Shown here: piece by piece, positions 42,975-52,268 of the stretch
How the letters are laid out: every line of letters begins with the position of its first letter
Position numbering within the stretch: the first letter of the stretch is position 1
Assembly (NCBI RefSeq): GCF_000373985.1
Contig: NZ_KB893012.1
Location: 62,001-126,000, forward strand
Direction of reading: 5' to 3'
Length of the DNA stretch: 64,000 bases
Source: Desulfobacter curvatus DSM 3379
GTDB lineage: Bacteria > Desulfobacterota > Desulfobacteria > Desulfobacterales > Desulfobacteraceae
Position numbers and translations under genes: made by a program
Notes under the pieces: model-generated
What the model was told of the DNA's origin: nothing
The model's database searches: none
What the model saw: only the letters and a program-made list of their open reading frames with translations

Positions 42975-45566
42975 TTATATCTTCTCTGCCGGAAGACTTT
43001 CGATGAAATCCAGACTGATTTTTCTTCTAAGCATTGAGAGCCTGGCAACCATTTGCTTTAGATGTTCAACCTCTAAAGCATTGAGTTCTTCAACGGCTAA
43101 ATCATCTGTCACTTTGTCTAAACCGGTATGTTTAAAAATCTGGTTGAAAAACCTTAACCGCCATATATTATAAAATATATAGACCGTTTCTTTGTAGAAT
43201 TCTTCGGATATTTCTTCCTGTTCTCTGATGTCTTCCAATCTTTTAATGGTACTTGCATGGTTAATTCCATGCTTTAAAGCATAAATTCTTGAGAAAACCT
43301 CAATGGGACGCAGTGCATCTTTAAGATTCAATGTTTTTGCGCCGTCTTGTCGTTCGGTTTTCAATCCGCCATAGACATTAAGAGGCGGTTTATGCATTAA
43401 AGCATTTTTCGCGTAGTAATTGATAAATAGAGGGGACTGTTTCATTAACGATTGAATTTGCGAATGTATTGAATTTGCTAAATCAATATTGCCATAAGTA
43501 CACTTCAAATCGAAGAATACGTTAAACTCAAGAAACCCGTCAGCTGTGGGGTCGTTCATTATATTTTTCAATTTATTATGCCATTCTTTTTCAGAAAGAC
43601 ACCATTTGGGGTGTAAAGCCATAATGCCTGCCGGGCAGAAATGATAACCAGAAGCATTGAGCTTGCCGCAAACCTTATCCCCAAGCTTCAGAAAATATGC
43701 TCTTATTTGGTCCAGGTCCACAGCCGTTTGTGTGGTCTCTTCAAAAATTATTGCATTATCCTGGTCTGAGAACATGGTCATTTCATGCCTTGCATTGCTG
43801 CCGAGCGAAAGGAATGCAAAAGCTACCGGTGGCTGACCGATTTCATCTATTGACAGCTCGATACAACGAACGATCACTTCATCATAAGTGGTACCAATTA
43901 TGCTGCACAACGCTTTGGGCCTGGCACCCGTATCAATCATTTCTCGAATAATTGCCGGCAGGTTATTCATATTTTGGACAACATGCCCAATTCTATTACT
44001 CTCCCTGATTTTTTTGATAAGAGAATCATGAACTGTTTTATAATCCGTCGGAAGATTTGTGGACACTCCAACCCCAATATAGCTTTTACGAACAATAGGA
44101 CGTATGGAAATAACATGCCCATGTTTTTCAGATAGAAATATACGCGATGTCGTAATAATAACATCAATGTGATTTCCAACAGAATCAGCCGCTACAGCTT
44201 CAAATTCCCCGGAATCAGAACAGTTTTGGAATACATTGATCAGGTGTTCCCTTAATTTGCTGTTATTTTCCATATCAGGAAAGATAATATCCCAGATATC
44301 AGTTTGATGAAGCTCTGTGTCGGTAAAACCCAACATCTGTTGTAACTTGAAATTTGAATATATGATTCTGCCGTCCACAGTCAGAAGGTAACCTTCATTG
44401 GAAGATTCGACCAGCGCCCGATAGCGGTCTTTGACTTCTTTTAGACCTGCTACAGCCCTCTTTCGGTCATTTTCAATGCGTTTACTTTGTAAAAGAAAAT
44501 AGGCGAGCAGCATAAATAGCCCGTCAACAGTCACGCCGACGATTTGGAAAATATGCAGTTGCAACGCCTCTTTTTCTTCAGCAATATCATGGATATAGAT
44601 ACCTGTACCCACAATCCAGCCTCGTTTGGGAATTCCTTGTACATACGATAGCTTCTCAGCCGTTTTGCTTGGGTCATCTTTCCATTGCCAATGATATCTT
44701 AAATATCCCTCTCCATTGGATTTTACAATGCGAACGGATTCAACGAACAGTTTTTTGCCGCTTTTATTTTCTTCATCCGTATAGTCACTCAAATCCTTGC
44801 CTGTAAGCTCCGGACGATAGGGGTGCAGTATCATTTTAGGGATCATATCAATGATAAAAAAGTAATTTTTATTTTGGCTGCCATAGCGCATGGTTCTTAT
44901 AGCATCTATCGTACGCTGTTTGGCCTCTTCAGGGGTAAGCTCCCCCTTTTCTTCTAATACCTGAAAGTGTGTAATCACACTTGCTGCCGTTGCTGTCAGC
45001 TCCTTTACCATCAGCTTTTTTTGGCTTAGCATGTTATTTTCAAAGAGCGGGACCACGTAAAAGAATATATAAGCGATAAAGAGTATAATTGCCAATATAG
45101 TCGGCAACACAATGCGACTGCCGAAGCTGTCAAAAAATTTTTCGCTTTTTTCCTTTTGATACGTGTAGGATCGGCCCTGGAAATAATCAGTAAGCTCTTC
45201 AAAACTCAGTATTTTTTTATCTTCAGTTTCTGCGGCATCGTGATATTTCTCTGTGAATGTACCGTTTTCAAAGTCTTCTCTATTGGGAAGGTAACCCCTA
45301 TAGTCATCTTTTACGTGAGTTTCAAATACATTTTTGATGTCTTCACGAGAATACTTGCCCTCAAACTTTTCATAAGCTTCTTCCAGCCCTTCAACGCAAT
45401 GACGAAACTTTCTATGGGAATATGGGTCGTAATTAGCCGGGCTTTGTCCTGCAAGCAGTCTTTCAAAAGAGCTTGTATCAAAAAAGCCGTCAAGCCATTG
45501 GTGTATATCTTTTCCTGGTATACCAAAAAGTTCTTCGGTCCGCTTTACATGGTCTTCAAGTTTCAT
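42975..45566 (-). CDS. Membrane sCache-PAS-DUF294 signalling protein with unique N-terminal region
   Basis: About 863 residues. The first about 145 residues are hydrophilic, helical and unlike the paralogues (SREDIKNVFETHVKDDYRGYLP). A membrane helix (VLPTILAIILFIAYIFFYVVP) leads to a single Cache domain (IRTMRYGSQNKNYFFIIDM to GWIVGTGIYIHDI). A second helix and a PAS domain (RYRALVESSNEGYLLTVDG) follow. I see no CBS pair; only a short linker precedes the DUF294 motif. That motif is altered to GSNARHEMTMFSDQDNAI but keeps the two Asp. ATG 45566 has AAGGA seven bases upstream; a TTG at 45629 is the frame limit. It is convergent with the preceding paralogue. Confidence 0.82.
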   Translation of the reverse strand: MKLEDHVKRTEELFGIPGKDIHQWLDGFFDTSSFERLLAGQSPANYDPYSHRKFRHCVEGLEEAYEKFEGKYSREDIKNVFETHVKDDYRGYLPNREDFENGTFTEKYHDAAETEDKKILSFEELTDYFQGRSYTYQKEKSEKFFDSFGSRIVLPTILAIILFIAYIFFYVVPLFENNMLSQKKLMVKELTATAASVITHFQVLEEKGELTPEEAKQRTIDAIRTMRYGSQNKNYFFIIDMIPKMILHPYRPELTGKDLSDYTDEENKSGKKLFVESVRIVKSNGEGYLRYHWQWKDDPSKTAEKLSYVQGIPKRGWIVGTGIYIHDIAEEKEALQLHIFQIVGVTVDGLFMLLAYFLLQSKRIENDRKRAVAGLKEVKDRYRALVESSNEGYLLTVDGRIIYSNFKLQQMLGFTDTELHQTDIWDIIFPDMENNSKLREHLINVFQNCSDSGEFEAVAADSVGNHIDVIITTSRIFLSEKHGHVISIRPIVRKSYIGVGVSTNLPTDYKTVHDSLIKKIRESNRIGHVVQNMNNLPAIIREMIDTGARPKALCSIIGTTYDEVIVRCIELSIDEIGQPPVAFAFLSLGSNARHEMTMFSDQDNAIIFEETTQTAVDLDQIRAYFLKLGDKVCGKLNASGYHFCPAGIMALHPKWCLSEKEWHNKLKNIMNDPTADGFLEFNVFFDLKCTYGNIDLANSIHSQIQSLMKQSPLFINYYAKNALMHKPPLNVYGGLKTERQDGAKTLNLKDALRPIEVFSRIYALKHGINHASTIKRLEDIREQEEISEEFYKETVYIFYNIWRLRFFNQIFKHTGLDKVTDDLAVEELNALEVEHLKQMVARLSMLRRKISLDFIESLPAEKI

Positions 45567-45641
45567 TCCAGTATCCTTGAGCTGTTTTTTCAACACAAAA
45601 AAGTTAGCATATAAATGACTGCGTTTCAAAGCCTTAATATA

Positions 45642-45676
45642 AAAAGCCTGCCGATGCAGGGCATCGACAGGCTTTT
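45642..45676 (-). terminator. Intrinsic terminator of the DUF3360 gene
   Basis: AAAAGCCTG and CGATG (45642-45656) pair with CATCG and CAGGCTTTT around CAGGG, with one C/A mismatch. A- and T-runs flank the stem, so it may work in both directions. Confidence 0.8.
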
Positions 45677-45710
45677 CAAATGGTTGCCGCGGACCGGGCG
45701 GCGGTAATCT

Positions 45711-47165
45711 CTAGAATATGCCGGGTATCCCGGGGAGCTGACCCACCAGCCCAAGGGAAACGACACAGACGAGGAACATGGCACCTGGGATGATAAGTTT
45801 CTCATTCCAAGTGAGCGTTTTGGCCCGCTCGGTATCGCCGATAAGCCCCAGGTTGTCCAGGAGCATGGCAGCTGCCCAGCCGAATACCGGATTGACAAAA
45901 GCGCAGGCAAAAATACAGGTTCCGGCGCTCTGGGAATCTCTATGGTTGCTGACCATCTGCATCCCTGCTTCAAGCAACGGCAGGAATACGCCGACAATAA
46001 GCGCGATCCGAAGAACAGGTTCCCACATGGCAAGGTCCATGGGGTAGCCGAGTATACCGGCTACCACGCAGAAAATACCGGTGAGAATCGCACCGCCGGG
46101 AATGGGACGCTTGGCAATGGCTGCGGGAATCATGTATGTCCCCCAGGAGGAGGCGATATTGCCGCCGCCAAGACAGGAACCGATGGCCTGGCGAATAGAC
46201 GCCACCATCATGGTATCGTCCACGTCCATAAGTACGGCTTTGGCCTCTTTCGGGTAGTTGAGTTCCTGGAATACCCGGTGTCCAAGGTAATCCGGCGACC
46301 ACATGGCAACGGCCAGAATGGCGAACGGGACAACGGCAACAAAATGGTGGAGATTTGGAAGTCCCATCTTCCACCCTGTATTGGTACCCCACCACCACAT
46401 GGGATCGAAATGGGGAAGTCCCGGCGGGGTGGAAAAGCTGAAATCAGCGCCCATTGTGAATGCGATGATGCCTGCGATGGCGGAACAAAGCGGGATGGCC
46501 AACCAGCGCTTCTGGATACGTGCCAGATAGGCATAGACAAGTACTGTTACGCCGATAACCGCAAAGGAAACTGCGCCGTTGCCGCCTGCTATCGCCCATT
46601 TTCCAAGTTTGCCGATCTGGCCCATAAGCCCAACGGCACCCAGATAGATCAAAAGCCCTCCCCGGACGCCGATTCCGGTCAGATTCATCAGCTTGGAACC
46701 GCCCTTTGTAATGGCAAGAATAAGGCCGAATAAGCCTATCAGGATGCCCAGAGCCAGGGGATGCCCGCCGGCCGCAGCGACAACGGGGATGAGAGGGATC
46801 ATCGGGCCGTGGGTGCCTGCAAGGTTTGAATTCGGATTAAGGAATGCCGAAAAAAGCAGGACAAAGACAGCTCCTGCGATCAGCATCTCATACCGGACGT
46901 TCTCTGCAACAAATGCAGGTGAAAGATGGTACTGGTCTGCGAAGGCCGCGACCATGGCGGTTACCATTACCACCTTTCCAATGGTGGCGGCAATGGCCGG
47001 CACAAAGTCCTCGATTTCGATGCCGTAATCTCGGAAGGGCAGGTTGATCCGCCAGCGACGAAATTTCATAATAGTCAGTTCATGGTCAAGGTACTCAGCT
47101 CGAGTTTTAAATTCGCTTGCTTTCTTACGTTGTTCGTAATACGTCTTTCCGTTCTGCGCTACCAT
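45711..47165 (-). CDS. DUF3360 family putative permease
   Basis: A 484-residue membrane protein with about 12 hydrophobic segments. The N-terminus RAEYLDHELTIMKFRRWRINLPFRDYGIEIED, followed by FVPAIAATIGKVVM, fits DUF3360 as I know it. The family resembles NCS2/SLC26-type permeases; NPNSNLAGTHGPMIPLIPV and SCLGGGNIASSWGTYMIP may be the half-helix substrate regions. No substrate is established; its place among acetate genes suggests an organic anion. AAGGAG precedes the ATG. Confidence 0.75.
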   Translation of the reverse strand: MVAQNGKTYYEQRKKASEFKTRAEYLDHELTIMKFRRWRINLPFRDYGIEIEDFVPAIAATIGKVVMVTAMVAAFADQYHLSPAFVAENVRYEMLIAGAVFVLLFSAFLNPNSNLAGTHGPMIPLIPVVAAAGGHPLALGILIGLFGLILAITKGGSKLMNLTGIGVRGGLLIYLGAVGLMGQIGKLGKWAIAGGNGAVSFAVIGVTVLVYAYLARIQKRWLAIPLCSAIAGIIAFTMGADFSFSTPPGLPHFDPMWWWGTNTGWKMGLPNLHHFVAVVPFAILAVAMWSPDYLGHRVFQELNYPKEAKAVLMDVDDTMMVASIRQAIGSCLGGGNIASSWGTYMIPAAIAKRPIPGGAILTGIFCVVAGILGYPMDLAMWEPVLRIALIVGVFLPLLEAGMQMVSNHRDSQSAGTCIFACAFVNPVFGWAAAMLLDNLGLIGDTERAKTLTWNEKLIIPGAMFLVCVVSLGLVGQLPGIPGIF

Positions 47166-47706
47166 CTTTTAATCTCCTTCTTCTTCCTCAGCTACCCTGC
47201 CGATCTTTTGTTGGATCTCAGCATGCACCTTTCGGTGCGCCCAGGTACAATTAAAGTGTTTGGTTAGAAAAATGGTCCACTGCCTAAACAATATCCAGAT
47301 GAAATTCTCTACCTCTTTCCTTTAATGAATGCAAGAACTATTTATTAGAATTTACTTTTTTATTTTCAGGGTATCAGCTTTTTTCTTTCAGAACAGCAAG
47401 TTATTTTTTTCAACCAAAGCATAAAACATAGGCAGAATTTGGAGATTTCACCTCGTCCGGCCACAGGTACAATATGTATATCAAGGTGCAGCACGTCTCT
47501 GACGCCTATGTGAAAGTAAGGGCTATTCTTAACTGGAAAAATATGTTTACCCTTAACATATGAACTGTTACATTAGGAAACATAATTGGTGAAACTGTTC
47601 TTGCCGGATCGGTCTATTGGAGGGTCTATAAGCCGGGGGCACAACCCAACCGGTAAAATTAAATTTGATGCATTGACAAATGACTTCTGCAACGATGGGG
47701 TTAAGC
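47166..47706. other. Divergent spacer between DUF3360 and the third membrane DUF294 gene
   Basis: More than 500 bases of AT-rich DNA. The frame of the rightward gene is open from 47586, but that stretch has no ribosome site or similarity to the paralogues, so I treat it as leader. No clear promoter or sigma-54 site was found. Confidence 0.35.
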
Positions 47707-47752
47707 TAATGACATTGAAATACAACAAATTAATGACATTGATATACAACAA
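47707..47752 (+). repeat. Two tandem 24-base repeats just before a DUF294 start codon
   Basis: TAATGACATTGAAATACAAC (47707-47726, plus AAAT) is repeated at 47731-47752 with one change. Each unit contains an in-frame ATG (47709, 47733), and the chosen start (47754) follows directly. Confidence 0.6.
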
Positions 47753-47753
47753 T

Positions 47754-50204
47754 ATGGAAGAAAATAATGAAAAGTTTACATCGGGTATAGTCGTATCAAC
47801 GGTATTGGCTGTAGTCAGTATAGTCATGTTTATTGTTTCGTTCTATGCAGTTATTATCCCAATGTTTGAGAGCAGTGTTATGGATCGAAAAAAGGAAATG
47901 ATTCATGAATTAACGAATACTGCCTGGAGTGTTTTGTCCGAATATGATGAAGAATATAAAGCCGGCAGGATAACACTGGACGAAGCGAAAGTTTTGGCCA
48001 CCGAAGAAGTGGGCAAAATGAGGTATGGAGGTGAGCAAAAAAATTATTTCTGGATTACTACCACCGATCCTGTAATGATTAATCATCCGTATCGTTCGGA
48101 TTTAAACGGGAAAAACCTGGTTGATTATGCAGACAAACATGGGAATAAATTATTTGTCGATGCCGCTAATTTGGTAAATGAAAAAGGCGAGGGGATAATT
48201 CAATACTATTGGAAAAAGAAAGATGATGCTTCGCCCGAAGTGCCGAAATTATCCTATGTAAAAGCGTATCAGGATTGGAACTGGATAGTCGGCACCGGTA
48301 TATATCTTGATGATGTCAGGCTGGAAATAAAACGTTTGCGGGATAAGCTGTTAAGAATATCGGTTCTAATTATCGGTATTATTATTGTGATTCTTGTTTA
48401 TGTATTAAAGCAGACCAGAATAATTGAGCAAAAACGTAAAGATGCCGTAAATGAATTAAGATCATCCAATCAGAGATATAAAAGCCTGGTGGGTGCATCA
48501 ACCGAAGGCACCTTAATGGTCGTTCAACGTAAGGTTGTATTTGCTAATAGTAAATTTATCAGCCTGCTCGATGATGAAACCAGGTCGCTGGTTGGAACCG
48601 ATTTCTCAGAGTTGTTTAAGTTGAGCTGGGATGAAATGGTTTCAGGAATTAAAAATCCCAATCAAACCCATGCGTTTGAAACCGAACTTTTGAAATATAA
48701 AGCAGGTTACCAACATATTATAGCTTATGTAACACAGGTTGAACAGTCCAATAGCACAGCATACATAGTGGTTATAAAAAATATTACCGAAAAGAAAAGA
48801 CTTAGGCTTGATTCCCAGAAATTATCCGAGGATGTTCAGCTTTCCCTTCAATTAATGAACCAGCCGGTTAAGAACCTGGTAAACGAAAATATTAATTGTG
48901 ATATTAACATGCCGATCGGTAAGGTTATTGGACTAATGAAGACTAAGCGCTGCGAAATCATAAGTGTAAGAAACAGCGATGAAACAGTCGGCGTTGTAAC
49001 CGATAAAGACATCCGAAATCGTTTGATGAACGATGGAATGACTATGGATAGTCCGATAGTAAAGTTAATGACATCGCCGGTAATTAGTATAAACCAGGGG
49101 GCGTTACTGTACGAAGCTGTGCTATTGTTCAGAGAACACAATATCTCGCACCTTATGATTACCAATCCGAATAATAGAATTTATGGTAACATTAGTTATC
49201 TTAAATGTCTTGAAATGCAAAATAACTCACTGACATTTTTAATACAGGAGATACAAAAGTGTGATGTTATCAGCGATATGCGCAATATCTATAATAAGGT
49301 ACCGGTACTCATACAGGCAATATTTACCAGTACGGACAATATCAGCAGTGTATCACGCATAATTACGTCAATAGCGGATGCCATAAATAAGCGGGTGATA
49401 GAAATGGCAATCGCCGAAGTAGGAGAACCGCCTTGCGAGTTTGCGTTTATAGCTATGGGAAGCGAAGGGCGAGGTGAACAAACACTTAAAACCGACCAGG
49501 ATAATGCCATAATTTTTGCTGAGCAATCTGATGATAATAAAGAATACTTTTTACGCCTTTCGGTGATCATAAATGAAAATCTGCATAAGATAGGTTATGC
49601 CCGCTGCGAAGGTGATCTCATGGCAGGAAATCCAGAGTGGTGCAACCATATTGATGAATGGAAGCATATATTCTCAACATGGATTAACAACCCTGTTGGG
49701 TTAAATGTTCTAGACAGTTCGCTCTTTTTTGACATGCGTTTGGTTTTTGGAAGCCGGCAGCTGTCATCTCAGCTAATTGATTCAGTATATGAAGAGTTAA
49801 AAGGTAAGAATGAATTCTTTAGTCAGTTGGTTAAAACAGTTGCCGCAAGCAAGCCGGTATTCGAAAATCAACGGGTTGATATTAAAAAGTTTTTGATACC
49901 GATTGTCGGGTATTTAAGAGCTAAGGCATTGTTTCACTCTATAAAACAAACAAATAGTATGTTGCGGTTAAATTATTTGATGGCATATGATTTAATTTCT
50001 GAAAGCAAGGCCCAAGAGATTGAAAAGATGTATAATTTTCTTATGCATCTGAGAATAAAGTGGCAGGTCGGTCTTATACTTGACAATGACTGGCCGTCTA
50101 ATACAATCTCGTTAAATAATCTTACGGCAATAGAGCAGGAGACGCTTAAAAATATAATTAAAGAGGTTCTAAAATTACAGGAAGAACTGCAATTAAAACT
50201 TTAA
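47754..50204 (+). CDS. Membrane sCache-PAS-CBS-DUF294 signalling protein, paralogue of 40458-42950
   Basis: About 816 residues with the same module order as the gene at 40458: membrane helix (VVSTVLAVVSIVMFIVSFYAV), single Cache (VGKMRYGGEQKNYFWITT to WNWIVGTGIYLDDV), membrane helix (ISVLIIGIIIVILVYVL), PAS (RYKSLVGASTEGTLMV), CBS pair (TVGVVTDKDIRNRL and a second with NRIYGNISYLKCL), nucleotidyltransferase motif GSEGRGEQTLKTDQDNAI and DUF294 C-terminal domain. Near-identical segments such as LTNTAWS and VPKLSYVKA show recent common ancestry. It is followed after 22 bases by a sigma-54 activator and is probably co-transcribed with it. The start is uncertain because no ribosome site is visible at 47709, 47733 or 47754. 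Confidence 0.83.
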   Translation: MEENNEKFTSGIVVSTVLAVVSIVMFIVSFYAVIIPMFESSVMDRKKEMIHELTNTAWSVLSEYDEEYKAGRITLDEAKVLATEEVGKMRYGGEQKNYFWITTTDPVMINHPYRSDLNGKNLVDYADKHGNKLFVDAANLVNEKGEGIIQYYWKKKDDASPEVPKLSYVKAYQDWNWIVGTGIYLDDVRLEIKRLRDKLLRISVLIIGIIIVILVYVLKQTRIIEQKRKDAVNELRSSNQRYKSLVGASTEGTLMVVQRKVVFANSKFISLLDDETRSLVGTDFSELFKLSWDEMVSGIKNPNQTHAFETELLKYKAGYQHIIAYVTQVEQSNSTAYIVVIKNITEKKRLRLDSQKLSEDVQLSLQLMNQPVKNLVNENINCDINMPIGKVIGLMKTKRCEIISVRNSDETVGVVTDKDIRNRLMNDGMTMDSPIVKLMTSPVISINQGALLYEAVLLFREHNISHLMITNPNNRIYGNISYLKCLEMQNNSLTFLIQEIQKCDVISDMRNIYNKVPVLIQAIFTSTDNISSVSRIITSIADAINKRVIEMAIAEVGEPPCEFAFIAMGSEGRGEQTLKTDQDNAIIFAEQSDDNKEYFLRLSVIINENLHKIGYARCEGDLMAGNPEWCNHIDEWKHIFSTWINNPVGLNVLDSSLFFDMRLVFGSRQLSSQLIDSVYEELKGKNEFFSQLVKTVAASKPVFENQRVDIKKFLIPIVGYLRAKALFHSIKQTNSMLRLNYLMAYDLISESKAQEIEKMYNFLMHLRIKWQVGLILDNDWPSNTISLNNLTAIEQETLKNIIKEVLKLQEELQLKL

Positions 50205-50226
50205 AGACCCAAGACCGGATTTTATT

Positions 50227-51657
50227 GTGCTTGAATATACACCGATCGCCCAGTTTGCCATAGGGACAGACCATAAGGTAAAGGTCTGGAACAAAGCCTG
50301 TGAAGTGCTTACCGGCGTTTCCGCCGAGGAGATTATCGGCACTGACCACCAGTGGAAGATTTTTTATTCTAAAAAACGGCCTGTTTTGGCTGATCTTGTC
50401 GTTGAACAGGACTACGAAAAATTCCTTGAAATTTATGATACAAAAAATCCGGCCCAGTCCAGCATTGTGCCCAATGCCTGGGAAGCAACAGACTATTTTG
50501 AAAATTTTAACGGGAAACCAAGATATATCTATTTTATGGCGGCCCCTGTTTTTGATGATGACGGCAACATTACAGGTGCAGTCACAACGCTTCAGGACAT
50601 AACGCTTCGCAAAATGCAGGAAGACGCCATGAAGCGTGAATCCGAAGAACTCCAGCAACAGTATTCACTGTTGCAGTCCTCAATGGGTGAACGCTTCAAG
50701 TTCTGCAATATCGTTGGCAAAAGCCAGAAAATGCAGGAGGTCTATGACATAATCATACGGGCGGCAGCCAGTGCTGACAGTGTTGTTATCTACGGTGAAT
50801 CGGGGGTGGGAAAAGAGCTGGTTGCAAAGGCTATACATGATGTCAGCCGAAGAAAAGACGCACCGTTTATCCCTGTCAATTGCGGCGCCATCTCCGAATC
50901 TCTTCTGGAAAATGAGTTTTTTGGCCATATAAAAGGCGCATTTACCGGCGCCTATAGTGACAAAAAGGGCTTTCTTTCCAATGTACAGGGCGGCACCCTG
51001 TTTCTTGATGAGGTTGGAGAACTCTCCTTGAATATGCAGGTCAAGCTTTTGCGGGCAATAGAAGGGGGGGGGTATTCTCCGGTCGGAAGCACTGATGTGC
51101 TTTATTCCGATTTCAGGATTGTTGCCGCAAGCAACCAGAATCTATGGGAGGAGGTTCAAAAAGGCAGGCTCCGCAGCGATTTTTTTTACCGCTTATATGT
51201 GATACCTGTGGATATTCCACCCCTTCGTGAACGTAAGGAAGACCTTGCCCTTCTTGCCGATTATTTTTTCAGTGAGATGGGATCACCCCTGCACTTTGAT
51301 GCCTTGCCCGGAAAAGACATAAAAACGCTATACAATTACCACTGGCCCGGAAATGTCAGGGAACTGCAAAATGTTCTTCGCAGGTATGTTACCTTTAACA
51401 GCCTTGATTTTATGAAGCTCCCGGATATTGATCCCCCTGTAATACCGCTCCAACCTCCCCCGGGAGTTATTGCCGTTTCCGATTCAGTCACAGACCTTCC
51501 GCTGACTGATGCCGCTGCTCAGTTCGAGAAACAACTTATTCTTTCTGCCCTGAATCAGTGCAGGTGGCACAGAGAAAGTGCCGCTGAAAAATTAGGCATT
51601 TCCCGCAGGACACTCTACCGCAAGATGATGGCCCACGGGCTCGTAAATGCTATATAA
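50227..51657 (+). CDS. Sigma-54-dependent transcriptional activator with PAS sensor
   Basis: A 476-residue enhancer-binding protein. The N-terminal PAS region (about 1-130) is followed by a short coiled coil. The AAA+ domain has Walker A GESGVGKELVAKAIH, the sigma-54 contact loop GAFTGA, Walker B GGTLFLDEVGELSL, and the sensor segment RSDFFYRLYVIPV. A Fis-type helix-turn-helix ends the protein (ESAAEKLGISRRTLYRKM). GTG 50227 is the first usable start. The frame is open a little further upstream without another start codon, so translational coupling to the DUF294 gene is likely. A perfect sigma-54 promoter lies 400 bases downstream, in front of satP, its likely target. Confidence 0.9.
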   Translation: MLEYTPIAQFAIGTDHKVKVWNKACEVLTGVSAEEIIGTDHQWKIFYSKKRPVLADLVVEQDYEKFLEIYDTKNPAQSSIVPNAWEATDYFENFNGKPRYIYFMAAPVFDDDGNITGAVTTLQDITLRKMQEDAMKRESEELQQQYSLLQSSMGERFKFCNIVGKSQKMQEVYDIIIRAAASADSVVIYGESGVGKELVAKAIHDVSRRKDAPFIPVNCGAISESLLENEFFGHIKGAFTGAYSDKKGFLSNVQGGTLFLDEVGELSLNMQVKLLRAIEGGGYSPVGSTDVLYSDFRIVAASNQNLWEEVQKGRLRSDFFYRLYVIPVDIPPLRERKEDLALLADYFFSEMGSPLHFDALPGKDIKTLYNYHWPGNVRELQNVLRRYVTFNSLDFMKLPDIDPPVIPLQPPPGVIAVSDSVTDLPLTDAAAQFEKQLILSALNQCRWHRESAAEKLGISRRTLYRKMMAHGLVNAI

Positions 51658-52060
51658 AATCCATCTTTTATAATACCTTGAAACCAAAAATCAAGCTTGC
51701 AGAACCTTCTCAAATGGCATGATGGCCGTCCTATGCAAAGTGGGGTTTTATCAAGAAGAATTTACTTTAACAGGATACGTCCTTCTAAACGATGATAAAC
51801 GATGACTCTTGGAATTAGCCTGGCTCAAAATGGGACAAAATCGCTCTTATATTTTTATATAAATATTTCAATATGTTATCTCTTGTCATGTTTTTCTTGG
51901 GTCAATCTTGACAAGAAAGCCTCTTTCCCATTAAAGGCGTCACTCACCACAGTCTTTTTTTCAGCAAAACTATATTATTTGGATTATTAGCAATGATAAT
52001 AGGTGGATGGGTCTGTTGCTTACGGCAATAGACCGGCTTAACAAGACCTTAATCGATAAA
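51658..52060. other. Regulatory region between the sigma-54 activator and satP
   Basis: No supported gene. It contains the conserved element at 51759-51779 and leads into the sigma-54 promoter. A 62-codon frame at 51802 has no ribosome site and no recognisable content. Confidence 0.5.
51759..51779 (+). promoter_or_regulatory. Conserved 21-bp element, copy 1 (upstream of satP)
   Basis: The core TTTACTTTAACAGGATACG, with AA before it, recurs at 56068-56088 with a single base change. It lies about 280 bases upstream of the sigma-54 promoter, a distance compatible with an enhancer site. Confidence 0.5.
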
Positions 52061-52076
52061 TGGCACGATGATTGCT
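52061..52076 (+). promoter_or_regulatory. Sigma-54 promoter (-24/-12) of satP
   Basis: TGGCAC (52061-52066), GATGA, TTGCT (52072-52076) matches the sigma-54 consensus TGGCAC-N5-TTGCW at every position. Transcription would start near 52088, about 180 bases before the satP ATG. Confidence 0.85.
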
Positions 52077-52268
52077 ATAGTATGTTTACTGACTTTGAAT
52101 ATTGTTGTTGCAACCTGTTACTGCTGGATATGAAAGAAGAGACTAAGAAAGAATTACAGATGCTTTAAAATTTTCTGTTAATCGCCTGATGGATTGAAAG
52201 CACCTGATAAAGAGTTTTTAAGGGAAGTTTTTAAAGTTTTTTTAATCATTTGTAGACGGGAGAAGATA

